A stretch of DNA of 15,469 nt from JANLVJ01 sp031363945 (GTDB taxonomy: Bacteria; Bacteroidota; Bacteroidia; Sphingobacteriales; Sphingobacteriaceae): positions 1 to 15,469 of the forward strand of contig JANLVJ010000077.1 in NCBI GenBank assembly GCA_031363945.1. The letters run 5' to 3'. This document shows positions 1-6,422 of this stretch, in pieces (positions within the stretch are counted from its first letter, which is position 1; every line of letters begins with the position of its first letter). The notes beneath the pieces are model-generated. The model saw only the letters and a program-made list of their open reading frames with translations, searched no databases and was not told the DNA's origin. The position numbers and the translations under genes were made by a program.

Positions 1-1043
1 TACATGCTATATTTATTTTTGGGGGACTTGGTCTTTATATCCTCTTTTCAAAAAGAAGCTGGCTGAAGCAACCAGGCCTATATTTGGGAACATGCCTTGC
101 GGTATTGATTTTTTTGCCAGTGGTTTTCTGGAATATCCACAATGATTTCATTACCTACCGTTATCATAGCGCAAGGGTTACACCTGGGTTTGATCTTCAT
201 TTACTCGGTTTTTTTCGAGAGCTAATGGGACAGATTGTATATAATAATCCTGTAAATGTAGTGCTGGTTATTCTGGGAGTTCTTAATTTTAAGAAACTGA
301 TGATCAAAAAATCTGAAGGAGATGCGCTGACACTCTTCAATTATATTGCTCTGCCTATGATCTCAGTCTTACTGGTACTTGCACTTTTCAGAGATACGCT
401 GCCACATTGGAGTGGCCCTGCATATGTCACACTCCTACCCCTGGGAGGTATTAAACTAGCAATATTCAGTAAGAGAAATATACCTGGAGTATTAAAATGG
501 GCCCTTGGCATATTTGTATTCTTTATTCTTACAGCTTTTACTGCCATTCATTTACTACCAGGCACTATCGGCAAAACTGATAAAAAGGAAACCTATGGTC
601 AGAATGATATCAGCCTTGACTTATATGGCTGGAAAGATGCTTCAACCCAGTTTCAAAAAATTTATCAATTTGAACAGCAATATGGGGATATGCCTTTCGG
701 GGCACCTGTAATTGCTATGAAGTGGTTTCCTGCAGCTCATGAAGACTATTATATCTGCAGGCCACTAAAAATAAGCCTGATCGGGGTAGGCGAACCCTAT
801 GATCTGCATCAATTTTTATGGCTTAATAAATGGCGTGTGAATGGGGTGAATATGAATTCAGCCTGGTTTATCATGCCCACGAATGTGCCTGTAGATGTTG
901 TCACTGAATTGAAAAGTTCTTATTGTGAGGTGCGTTTTTTTAAAATGTTTGCCAGTTACCGCAATGGTAAAATCTGCCGGTATTTTATGCTTTATAAACT
1001 AAAGGGCTGGCAGGGCACAATTCGGGTTGCAGGAAGTAAATAA
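1..1043 (+). CDS. Glycosyltransferase family 39 / ArnT-like membrane protein, 3' part
   Basis: The reading frame is open from base 3 at the window edge to the TAA at 1041-1043, so the gene begins upstream; the TTG at 84 is internal and not the start. About 346 residues are visible. Hydrophobic spans alternate with short loops in the first half, followed by a C-terminal soluble region. The segment 'VFWNIHNDFITYRYHS' is the pattern I know from the PMT_2 (dolichyl-phosphate-mannose mannosyltransferase-like, GT39) family, where it follows the multi-span N-terminal half. Members are inner-membrane enzymes that transfer a sugar from a polyprenyl-phosphate donor to lipid A, protein or glycan. The acidic catalytic residues of the family lie near the N terminus, outside the window, so the substrate cannot be judged. 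No terminator is visible before the next gene, 69 bases on. Confidence 0.72.
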   Translation, partial: HAIFIFGGLGLYILFSKRSWLKQPGLYLGTCLAVLIFLPVVFWNIHNDFITYRYHSARVTPGFDLHLLGFFRELMGQIVYNNPVNVVLVILGVLNFKKLMIKKSEGDALTLFNYIALPMISVLLVLALFRDTLPHWSGPAYVTLLPLGGIKLAIFSKRNIPGVLKWALGIFVFFILTAFTAIHLLPGTIGKTDKKETYGQNDISLDLYGWKDASTQFQKIYQFEQQYGDMPFGAPVIAMKWFPAAHEDYYICRPLKISLIGVGEPYDLHQFLWLNKWRVNGVNMNSAWFIMPTNVPVDVVTELKSSYCEVRFFKMFASYRNGKICRYFMLYKLKGWQGTIRVAGSK

Positions 1044-1112
1044 AGAATATCAAGATTCAGGAAATAATCAGAATTCAGTATTAATTTGGTGATAAATCAA
1101 ATCAGAAATAAA

Positions 1113-1559
1113 ATGAATAACTTGAAATCGAATGTTATCTGCTTTTCTACGCTGATTCTTCTCGCGTTTAGCCTGAATTCATCAGCCCAAAAAATTATAA
1201 AAAAAGAGCTGCCAGTAGCTGTTCAGTCTAAATTCTCACAATTAAGCCCAGGTGTTTCTAATGAAAAATGGGGTAAAGAAGGTGGAAATTATGAGGCTGA
1301 GTATATGGTAGGTAAGGTTGAACATACTACTGTTTTAAGCCCTCTCGGTACACTTGTGCAAACTGAGATAGATATCAAACCAGCACTTCTTCCTGCACCT
1401 GTACTGGCTGCTGTAAAAAAGGCATACCCCGGTTCAAAAATAGATGAAGCGGCAGAAATAACTGATCCAGCCGGTAAGAAATCATATGAAGCTGAGATCA
1501 AGGGCATGGATTATATTTACGATATAAGCGGCACTCTTATTAAAACCGTAAAAGACTAA
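1113..1559 (+). CDS. Secreted PepSY-like domain protein
   Basis: A 148-residue protein from the ATG at 1113. An in-frame TTG at 1086 is possible, but the ATG start places a clean signal peptide at the very N terminus: Lys5, hydrophobic core 8-21, and probable cleavage after 'NSSA' (residue 25). The mature part is two similar halves, residues about 32-85 and 92-148. Each has an amphipathic helix ('LPVAVQSKF' and 'LPAPVLAAVKKAYPG') followed by beta strands carrying 'YEAE' (in both halves). That is the duplicated architecture of the PepSY-like family common in Bacteroidota, a periplasmic BLIP-like fold of unknown function. A near match to the -7 element (TTAATTTG, 1081-1088) lies 24 bases before the ATG and could give it its own promoter. 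A terminator follows directly. Confidence 0.8.
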   Translation: MNNLKSNVICFSTLILLAFSLNSSAQKIIKKELPVAVQSKFSQLSPGVSNEKWGKEGGNYEAEYMVGKVEHTTVLSPLGTLVQTEIDIKPALLPAPVLAAVKKAYPGSKIDEAAEITDPAGKKSYEAEIKGMDYIYDISGTLIKTVKD

Positions 1560-1562
1560 TTT

Positions 1563-1605
1563 AAAATCAGGCTGGTAAGGTATCTTAACCTAAGAGCCTG
1601 ATTTT
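1563..1605 (+). terminator. Rho-independent terminator after the PepSY-like gene
   Basis: A perfect 11-base inverted repeat (AAAATCAGGCT at 1563-1573, AGCCTGATTTT at 1595-1605) with a 21-base loop lies 4 bases after the stop codon. It is followed by a T-rich run (ATTTTATTTTAT). The A-rich left arm means it could also stop transcripts coming from the minus strand. Confidence 0.8.
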
Positions 1606-1610
1606 ATTTT

Positions 1611-2000
1611 ATCATCGACACCTTTTACCCCATCATCCTAAATATTGTCACCTGTAGAAACAATAAACTTTGCATTATATTCAGCTGAATAAGTATTCAT
1701 TTGATTTGAGACATACTGCTGATGAAATGCTCCATTATAACCCCAGTTTCCAACTATCAAAAAATTGAAATCTTTTTTAGTTGATTCCGCAATTTTAATG
1801 TCGGTAGCTTGCTGAAGATAAGCCTGTGATACAGCCTGTTCATCGATGATCGGGTCGGTCTTATGATTTTTACTTGCAAGAATGCTTACATCTGTATTAA
1901 TGCTCAATTTGGTAAACTGGGCATACCCAGAAGTTATGCCATTTAAAAAGAGTACTGAGGCAAGCCATAATAACCTTGTTGATTTTATAGAAATAGTCAT
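1611..2000 (-). pseudogene. Decayed 5' fragment of a purple acid phosphatase-like metallophosphoesterase
   Basis: The frame from 2000 encodes a signal peptide (residues 1-27, hydrophobic core 8-24, ending 'GYAQ') and then the start of a calcineurin-like phosphoesterase domain: 'FLIVGNWGYNG' (residues 80-90) and 'KFIVSTGDN' (111-119). Three defects are visible. The metal-binding Asp expected in the first motif (GDWG) is Asn85, codon AAC, a single G-to-A change from GAC. The frame stops at a TAG (1638-1640) exactly where the family has 'GDNFY'. After that stop the frame still reads 'DDGVKGVDD' (1611-1637), which fits the family, and then runs into the terminator of the PepSY-like gene. Only roughly 130 codons of an expected 300 or so remain. 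Membership rests on motif recognition. A short expressed secreted peptide is conceivable but unlikely to be an enzyme. Confidence 0.72.
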
Positions 2001-2100
2001 GGTTGATCGATATTAAAAAACCGAAGTTCTGAACCTAATATGATCACGATGTAAATCAGCTGTTAATTTAACGTTATCTTATGCTTTAACTGATCGTTGT

Positions 2101-2122
2101 CAGTTGCTCTTAAAGAGCACTG
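2101..2122. repeat. Hairpin/palindrome between the pseudogene and yccF
   Basis: CAGTTGCTCT (2101-2110) and AGAGCACTG (2114-2122) pair over nine base pairs with one bulged T and a 3-base loop. There is no T run on either strand, so it is not a typical terminator. It lies about 50 bases upstream of the yccF start and could be an operator, an RNA stem, or a leftover from the decayed neighbour. Confidence 0.4.
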
Positions 2123-2153
2123 AATACAGGTAATGTGGGTAACCACTTTTTAC

Positions 2154-2161
2154 TATTTTAG
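2154..2161 (+). promoter_or_regulatory. Possible -7 promoter element of yccF
   Basis: TATTTTAG matches the Bacteroidota -7 consensus TAnnTTTG at 7 of 8 positions and sits 13 bases before the ATG at 2175. No convincing -33 element is seen. If real, it would lie inside the longer alternative frame from 2133 and so favours the 2175 start. Confidence 0.3.
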
Positions 2162-2174
2162 TATAAAAAATTTA

Positions 2175-2573
2175 ATGAGTACTAATTCTACAGTTTCATT
2201 TGCCGGAAATATTTTATGGATTATTTTTGGAGGTTTTTTTTCAGCCCTTGGTTATGTATTTGGCGGTCTGGCCTTATGTGCTACCATCATTGGCATACCC
2301 TTCGGCATTCAGTGTTTTAAACTGGCGGCTCTGGTGCTAATGCCTTTTGGTTCACGTGTTGAGACAGACCCCTCATCATTGGGCTGTTTGTCTATAATCT
2401 TAAATATTCTATGGCTGGTAACAGGGGGGTGGTTTACTGCACTGGTTCACTTTTTTTTTGGCATATTATTTTGTATTACCATTATAGGTATTCCTTTTGG
2501 TTTACAACATTTTAAACTGATGGCATTATCAGTTGCTCCTTTTGGAAAGAGAATAGTTCCTTTAAATTCCTGA
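2175..2573 (+). CDS. yccF: YccF family inner-membrane protein (DUF307)
   Basis: A 132-residue membrane protein of two repeated units. Each has a long hydrophobic stretch ('NILWIIFGG..' and 'NILWLVTGG..') followed by the signature 'TIIGIPFGIQCFKL' or 'TIIGIPFGLQHFKL' and then 'PFG'. This duplicated signature defines the YccF family of small inner-membrane proteins, whose role is not established. An in-frame ATG at 2133 would add 14 residues. I prefer 2175 because family members begin a few residues before 'NILW' and a possible promoter element lies between the two ATGs. The gene is divergent from the metallophosphoesterase pseudogene and convergent with the DUF4337 gene, so it appears to be a single-gene transcript. 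Confidence 0.88.
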   Translation: MSTNSTVSFAGNILWIIFGGFFSALGYVFGGLALCATIIGIPFGIQCFKLAALVLMPFGSRVETDPSSLGCLSIILNILWLVTGGWFTALVHFFFGILFCITIIGIPFGLQHFKLMALSVAPFGKRIVPLNS

Positions 2574-2586
2574 TTTACTTTCTCTG

Positions 2587-2604
2587 GCTTTAATTATCTA
2601 AAGC
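2587..2604. terminator. Weak hairpin between convergent genes
   Basis: GCTTTA (2587-2592) and TAAAGC (2599-2604) form a six-base-pair stem with a 6-base loop, followed by TTTCTATGTTCT on the plus strand. Placed 13 bases after the yccF stop, it may act as a weak terminator. The stem is short and AT-rich, so support is limited. Confidence 0.3.
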
Positions 2605-2637
2605 TTTCTATGTTCTTGAAATAATTATATCAGGTTG

Positions 2638-3174
2638 TCACATATACAAACCCGTTATCAAAAAATAGATACCCAGCATTGTCAGGGCAAGACTAAAAAA
2701 CCACAAAGGTTTTCTTTTGGTAAGAATTGTAATAGCAGAAATGGCAATGGCTATCTGAAAGATCGTTACGGCCTTGGCAAGCACTTCATGAATGGCGATA
2801 TGATGACCTGACTCAGCAGCGAATTCTTCAGCCACTTTTTTGATCTTTTCCTGTTCAGCCTTATTCTCTTTTATTTTCTCTTCATTTCCAGTGATTGCTG
2901 GCTTGCCGATTGCCTGAAGAATCACACTATTACTTGTAAGCACCAATGACTTAATACCTTTTGCCTGATAGTAACTCCATTGATCTGATGATTTAATCTG
3001 ACTGACCAGGGCCTCATCTGAATTTTGGTTTGCAAACAAACTTGCTATAGCGGCCAGCACAGCCAGCACTGCTGTCGATAACGCAACCCAAACCATCCAG
3101 CTTTGACGGCCGTGCTCTGCTCCTTCGTTTACCTGTTCATGTAAATGTTCTGTAGGTGGTTCAATTTCTTCCAT
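2638..3174 (-). CDS. DUF4337 domain membrane protein
   Basis: 178 residues. The layout is a short acidic cytoplasmic start, one hydrophobic span (about 28-48), a long charged helical middle section and two closely spaced spans at the C terminus (about 134-153 and 156-177). The middle holds 'SDQWSYYQAKGIK' (about residues 63-75), the motif I associate with DUF4337, followed by a Lys/Glu-rich, probably coiled-coil stretch (98-118). The family has no established function. The start is the ATG at 3174, preceded by a good promoter, and the gene appears to be transcribed alone. Its 3' end faces yccF and its 5' end is divergent from the YihY gene. Confidence 0.8.
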   Translation of the reverse strand: MEEIEPPTEHLHEQVNEGAEHGRQSWMVWVALSTAVLAVLAAIASLFANQNSDEALVSQIKSSDQWSYYQAKGIKSLVLTSNSVILQAIGKPAITGNEEKIKENKAEQEKIKKVAEEFAAESGHHIAIHEVLAKAVTIFQIAIAISAITILTKRKPLWFFSLALTMLGIYFLITGLYM

Positions 3175-3199
3175 AGATGCTGTTATCGAATGACTATTT

Positions 3200-3207
3200 C
3201 AAAGATA
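3200..3207 (-). promoter_or_regulatory. -7 promoter element of the DUF4337 gene
   Basis: On the minus strand the bases read TATCTTTG, a perfect match to the Bacteroidota -7 consensus TAnnTTTG. It lies 25 bases upstream of the ATG, predicting a leader of about 20 bases. The -33 region (TTTTAC around 3222-3227) matches poorly. Confidence 0.6.
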
Positions 3208-3291
3208 CAAAAGCCTGTGACCTGTAAAAGTGGTTAGCGTGCATAGCTGGGCATTATTCTTGTCTACTAACCAATCTGGAGTCAAAATTTC

Positions 3292-4293
3292 ATGGCCCTG
3301 ATACTGATGCTCAAGTTTTTTAAAACCACCTGGGAAATGATGGTGGGTACTTTTACTGGTTTTATAAATGACAGGGGTTTGAAGCTCAGTGCTGCTCTTG
3401 CTTATTATACCTTGTTTTCAATTGCGCCCCTTCTGATACTTGTTATATCACTAGCCAGTATTTTTTTCGGGCGTGATGCGGTTAATGGTCGGGTCGAAGA
3501 GCAGATTACTACCTTAGTGGGGAATCCAGCAGCAATACAGATACAGGAAATGATCAAAAATGTCACCATTTCGGGTAAATCTCATATCGCTCTGGTAATC
3601 GGAGTAATCGTATTGGTGGTTGGTGCTACTAGTACTTTTATAGAGATTCAAGATTCGATAAATATAATCTGGGGTGTAAAAGTAAAGCCTAAACGTGGAT
3701 GGCTAAAGCTTTTAACCGATCGCTTACTTTCCTCTTCATTGATTTTGGGTTTAAGCTTTGTTTTAATTGCTTCCCTCGTTGTCAATGGATTTGTTCATGC
3801 CCTGAGTGATTCGTTGAGTCATATTTTGCCCAGTATAACCTTCATTTTATTTAAGGCTATTAACCTTGGAATAACCTTTATCGTAATTACGGTTTTATTT
3901 GGAAGCATTTTTAAATTCTTACCAGATGTGCGTATTAAATGGAAAAACGTTCGTATGGGGGCTTTATTTACTGCCTGCCTGTTCATGATTGGGCAGTACG
4001 TAATCGGGCTGTATATAGAGTTCACCCATCAGGGCTCAACATATGGCGCGGCAGGATCGCTGATCGTGATTCTTGTCTGGATTTACTATACAGCTGCTAT
4101 TTTATACCTGGGAGCAGAATTCACGCGTTTCTATTCTGATCATTACGGCATAAAAATTGAACCTGCAGAATATGCTGTTTTCGTTCAGGAACAGGAAATA
4201 GAACCAGCCTCTGTTGATGAGGCACCTGAAAAACTAATAAAAACCGAAGATGCTGACCCTTTAGACGCGAATAATTCAGAAATCAGACCTTAA
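3292..4293 (+). CDS. YihY/BrkB family inner-membrane protein
   Basis: 333 residues with a Virul_fac_BrkB/UPF0761 fold. The N-terminal signature 'DRGLKLSAALAYYTLFSIAPLL' is followed by about six membrane spans and a 'GAAGSLIVILVWIYYTAAILYLGAEF' block near the C terminus, both hallmarks of the family. A soluble acidic tail of about 45 residues, rich in Glu, Asp and Pro, closes the protein. These proteins were once annotated as RNase BN, which is wrong for the family; their role is uncertain. The ATG at 3292 has GGAG ten bases upstream. The in-frame ATG at 3307 would give the more typical family N terminus ('MLKFFKTTW'). A near match to a -7 element (TATTCTTG, 3255-3262) lies upstream. The lipid kinase gene follows after 29 bases, suggesting co-transcription. 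Confidence 0.88.
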   Translation: MALILMLKFFKTTWEMMVGTFTGFINDRGLKLSAALAYYTLFSIAPLLILVISLASIFFGRDAVNGRVEEQITTLVGNPAAIQIQEMIKNVTISGKSHIALVIGVIVLVVGATSTFIEIQDSINIIWGVKVKPKRGWLKLLTDRLLSSSLILGLSFVLIASLVVNGFVHALSDSLSHILPSITFILFKAINLGITFIVITVLFGSIFKFLPDVRIKWKNVRMGALFTACLFMIGQYVIGLYIEFTHQGSTYGAAGSLIVILVWIYYTAAILYLGAEFTRFYSDHYGIKIEPAEYAVFVQEQEIEPASVDEAPEKLIKTEDADPLDANNSEIRP

Positions 4294-4322
4294 TATATAC
4301 CAGTCATATAACCAAACAGCTC

Positions 4323-5255
4323 ATGATCAGAAATATTCACTTTATAGTTAATCCGGCTGCTGCCAAAAAAGAGCCGTTATTATCAATCATAAATGAGGTA
4401 TTTAATAATTCAGATGTGAGCTATGATGTATCAATCACAAAAAAAAGGAATGATATTCACGGCATAGCTTCGTCCCTGATTGGTAAAACAGATCTTATTG
4501 CAATTTATGGTGGTGATGGTTGTGTCATGGAACTTGCCCAGGTTCTTGGAAAAACTGAAACTGCCATGGCAATTATTCCAGCGGGCACTGCAAATGTTAT
4601 GGCAAAAGAACTGGGCATTCCCTTGGATACGAAAGCTGCCATTCAAATGCTTCTTGCTTCTGACTCTGAGATCATAAAAATAGACATGGGCTTGATAAAT
4701 TATCGTCCATTTTTGATTAGAATCAATTTGGGTGTAATGGCTGAAATGATTTTGCAGGCTAACCGCGGTTTAAAAAATCACCTGGGCCAGTTAGCCTATG
4801 GTGTGACTGCGTTGAATTCATTAAATGAAGCTTTGCCCGTAATGTATTCAATGACCATTGATGGTAAGCGTATCGATCAGGAGGGTGTCTCTCTGACTGT
4901 GACAAATTCTGGAAATATCGGTATTAACGGGTATTCAATGTTACCTGACATAAGCGTGACTGATGGTATGCTTGATGTTGTACTGATGAATCAGGCTAAT
5001 CTGATTGATATACTAAAAGTAGCTTCAACTACATTACTTCAAACAGAATCAAGTGTTTTGAAACATTGGAAATGCCGGGATATAACTATTCACATGGATG
5101 AAGAACACCGTTTTATATGCGATGATAAAGAAATGAGAGGTCAGGATCTTCAAATTTCAGTTGTTCCAAAAGCGTTAAAAATAATGGTAGCGGGTTCTGC
5201 AGCAGGTGAATTAATTAATAAGGAGGGAAATCCTGGTAAAATGGCACATGCATGA
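4323..5255 (+). CDS. Diacylglycerol kinase-type lipid kinase (YegS/DagK family)
   Basis: 310 residues. The N-terminal catalytic domain has 'IVNPAA' (8-13), the nucleotide-binding 'GGDG' (63-66) with Glu70, and 'PAGTAN' (86-91) matching the family's P-x-GT-x-N motif. The C-terminal beta-sandwich domain includes 'TVTNSGNIGINGYSMLPD', followed by 'DGMLDVVLM'. Family members phosphorylate diacylglycerol, sphingosine or related lipids with ATP at the inner membrane. One deviation is Cys67 in place of the usual Thr or Ser after GGDG. The stop codon overlaps the ATG of the following phosphatase gene (ATGA at 5252-5255), a sign of translational coupling. The substrate is not predictable; diacylglycerol or a long-chain base are both possible, since this order includes sphingolipid producers. 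Confidence 0.88.
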   Translation: MIRNIHFIVNPAAAKKEPLLSIINEVFNNSDVSYDVSITKKRNDIHGIASSLIGKTDLIAIYGGDGCVMELAQVLGKTETAMAIIPAGTANVMAKELGIPLDTKAAIQMLLASDSEIIKIDMGLINYRPFLIRINLGVMAEMILQANRGLKNHLGQLAYGVTALNSLNEALPVMYSMTIDGKRIDQEGVSLTVTNSGNIGINGYSMLPDISVTDGMLDVVLMNQANLIDILKVASTTLLQTESSVLKHWKCRDITIHMDEEHRFICDDKEMRGQDLQISVVPKALKIMVAGSAAGELINKEGNPGKMAHA

Positions 5256-5824
5256 ATGCTCTTTACATCAGGCTCAGAAGTTTGAGTGTTCGTTTTATTA
5301 TTTTTTATCAGCGACTTTATGATAACCTTTACAGGCTGAAACATGGTATCCCCACTTTAAAACATAGTCAAATTACCGCAGATCTTTTTTTAGGTAGCCA
5401 GTATTCACTACTTGGGCTAAAAAAACTCGAAGCTCTTGGTATTACAGCCATTGTGAACATGAGGATGCATTCGGAGTATGCTGATGCTGTTTATGAAGGC
5501 ATCAAATACCTGCATTTGCCAACTCCTGATAATACCCCTCCGGCACTTGAAATTCTTGAAAGAGGTGCCAATTTTGTCGATGATGAAATTCAAAAAGGAG
5601 GCAAAGTCTATATACATTGCCGTCAGGGCCTAGGTCGGGGACCAACGATGACCATTGCATACCTTATTAAAATAGGGATGACTTTAGATGATGCGATTGA
5701 CCTGGTTAGAAAAGTGAGAACATTCATCAACCCCAGGCCCTCGCAGATTGAACAGCTCAAGAAGCTTGAAGCATTATACCACCCTGTAGCCCCTGTTTCA
5801 AACCAGCTTCAGGATAATCTATAA
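5252..5824 (+). CDS. Dual-specificity (PTP-superfamily) phosphatase
   Basis: 190 residues. The active-site signature H-C-x5-R is complete: 'HCRQGLGRG' with His122, nucleophile Cys123 and Arg129. Asp93 in 'LPTPDNTPP', 30 residues earlier, is well placed as the general acid. 'ITADLFLGSQ' (41-50) and 'GITAIVNMR' (63-71) are typical of small DSP domains, and 'NPRPSQIEQL' matches the end of the fold. Family members dephosphorylate phosphoproteins, but the PTPMT1-like branch acts on phosphatidylglycerophosphate and some others on phosphoinositides. The 4-base overlap with the lipid kinase gene makes a lipid phosphate substrate attractive, though this is inference. The N terminus (1-30) is basic and hydrophobic and might associate with the membrane. 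A strong terminator ends the transcript. Confidence 0.88.
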   Translation: MNALYIRLRSLSVRFIIFYQRLYDNLYRLKHGIPTLKHSQITADLFLGSQYSLLGLKKLEALGITAIVNMRMHSEYADAVYEGIKYLHLPTPDNTPPALEILERGANFVDDEIQKGGKVYIHCRQGLGRGPTMTIAYLIKIGMTLDDAIDLVRKVRTFINPRPSQIEQLKKLEALYHPVAPVSNQLQDNL

Positions 5825-5832
5825 GTTTTGAA

Positions 5833-5874
5833 AATAAAGCCGCAGCATTATTTATTGATTTCTGCGGCTTTATT
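5833..5874. terminator. Bidirectional rho-independent terminator
   Basis: A perfect 13-base-pair stem (AATAAAGCCGCAG at 5833-5845, CTGCGGCTTTATT at 5862-5874) with a 16-base loop lies between convergent genes, 9 bases after the phosphatase stop and 18 bases after the ABM-gene stop. A-rich and T-rich flanks allow it to work on both strands. Confidence 0.88.
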
Positions 5875-5891
5875 ATTTGAAGAGGAAATTA

Positions 5892-6185
5892 TTATTTTAT
5901 TGCAATGAGTTCTACCTGCTCAATAATTGGATCTTTAGATAATAATTCACTTGCACCAGCCATCAAGGCAGCGGCAATCTTACCTGACAGGTGAGCTTTT
6001 CTTCCGTCTTCAGTTTCAAACGTATCAAATATGCCGAATGTTGATGGTCCTATTTTCAAGGCGTACCATCTCACCGTATCAGGCTCTTCTATCGCAAGTG
6101 GTAAAGCTGATTTTAAAAACTCCAGTACTTCATTTTCTTTACCGGGTTTGGCTTCAACCCTTGCTAATAATGCAAATTTTTCCAT
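5892..6185 (-). CDS. ABM-domain protein, putative quinol monooxygenase
   Basis: 97 residues that make up a single antibiotic-biosynthesis-monooxygenase (dimeric alpha-beta barrel) domain. The opening 'FALLARVEAKPGKENEVLEFL' is the first strand and helix; 'EEPDTVRWYALKIGPSTFGIFDTFETEDGRKAHLSG' covers the central strands, with the usual His in the last third. Relatives include YgiN-like quinol monooxygenases and small heme-independent oxygenases, but many members have no known substrate. The gene stands alone, convergent with the phosphatase gene and sharing its terminator. A widely spaced inverted repeat, GATCAG/CTGATC (6190-6195 and 6223-6228), lies immediately upstream and may be an operator. 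Confidence 0.8.
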   Translation of the reverse strand: MEKFALLARVEAKPGKENEVLEFLKSALPLAIEEPDTVRWYALKIGPSTFGIFDTFETEDGRKAHLSGKIAAALMAGASELLSKDPIIEQVELIAIK

Positions 6186-6189
6186 CTAT

Positions 6190-6228
6190 GATCAGTTTTA
6201 TATGTATTTCTTAAACAGGAAGCTGATC
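6190..6228. repeat. Inverted repeat upstream of the ABM gene
   Basis: GATCAG (6190-6195) and CTGATC (6223-6228) are inverted copies separated by 27 bases, just upstream of the ABM-protein start at 6185. The spacing is long for a single dimeric operator, and six-base arms can arise by chance. Confidence 0.2.
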
Positions 6229-6293
6229 TAAGGGTTTGTAAAAAAATTAGCGAATATTGGTACAGGTAAATAAAATAAAAATTAAATTGCATA

Positions 6294-6422
6294 ATGAATG
6301 TCAACGATTTCTTTTACGGGGTTGCTACAGGGCTTGGTTTAGTCTATCTTGCTTATTTTATTTATTGTTTATATAAGAAATACCTTTTACATAAGGCGAA
6401 AAGTAGCAATCAGACAGTTTAA
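6294..6422 (+). CDS. Small single-span membrane protein (42 residues)
   Basis: An ATG at 6294 opens a 42-codon frame ending in TAA at 6420-6422. It encodes a short polar start (MNVNDF), one hydrophobic span (about residues 8-26, rich in Gly, Leu, Tyr and Ile), then a basic cluster (YKKYLLHKAK) and a short polar tail. This is the standard layout of a membrane microprotein with its C terminus in the cytoplasm by the positive-inside rule. Its stop overlaps the stop of the dienelactone hydrolase gene on the other strand by four bases (6419-6422). An AT-rich 108-base region precedes it. I do not recognise the family. Chance is possible at this length, but the topology and clean fit between neighbours support a real gene. 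Confidence 0.5.
   Translation: MNVNDFFYGVATGLGLVYLAYFIYCLYKKYLLHKAKSSNQTV

Noticed and set aside
1611..2000. Insertion sequence or phage scar causing the truncated metallophosphoesterase
   Set aside because: No terminal inverted repeats, target-site duplication or transposase fragment is seen at the junction near 1605-1611.
3292..4293. Annotation as ribonuclease BN
   Set aside because: The name is a historical error for the YihY/BrkB membrane family; the sequence has no metallo-beta-lactamase nuclease motifs.
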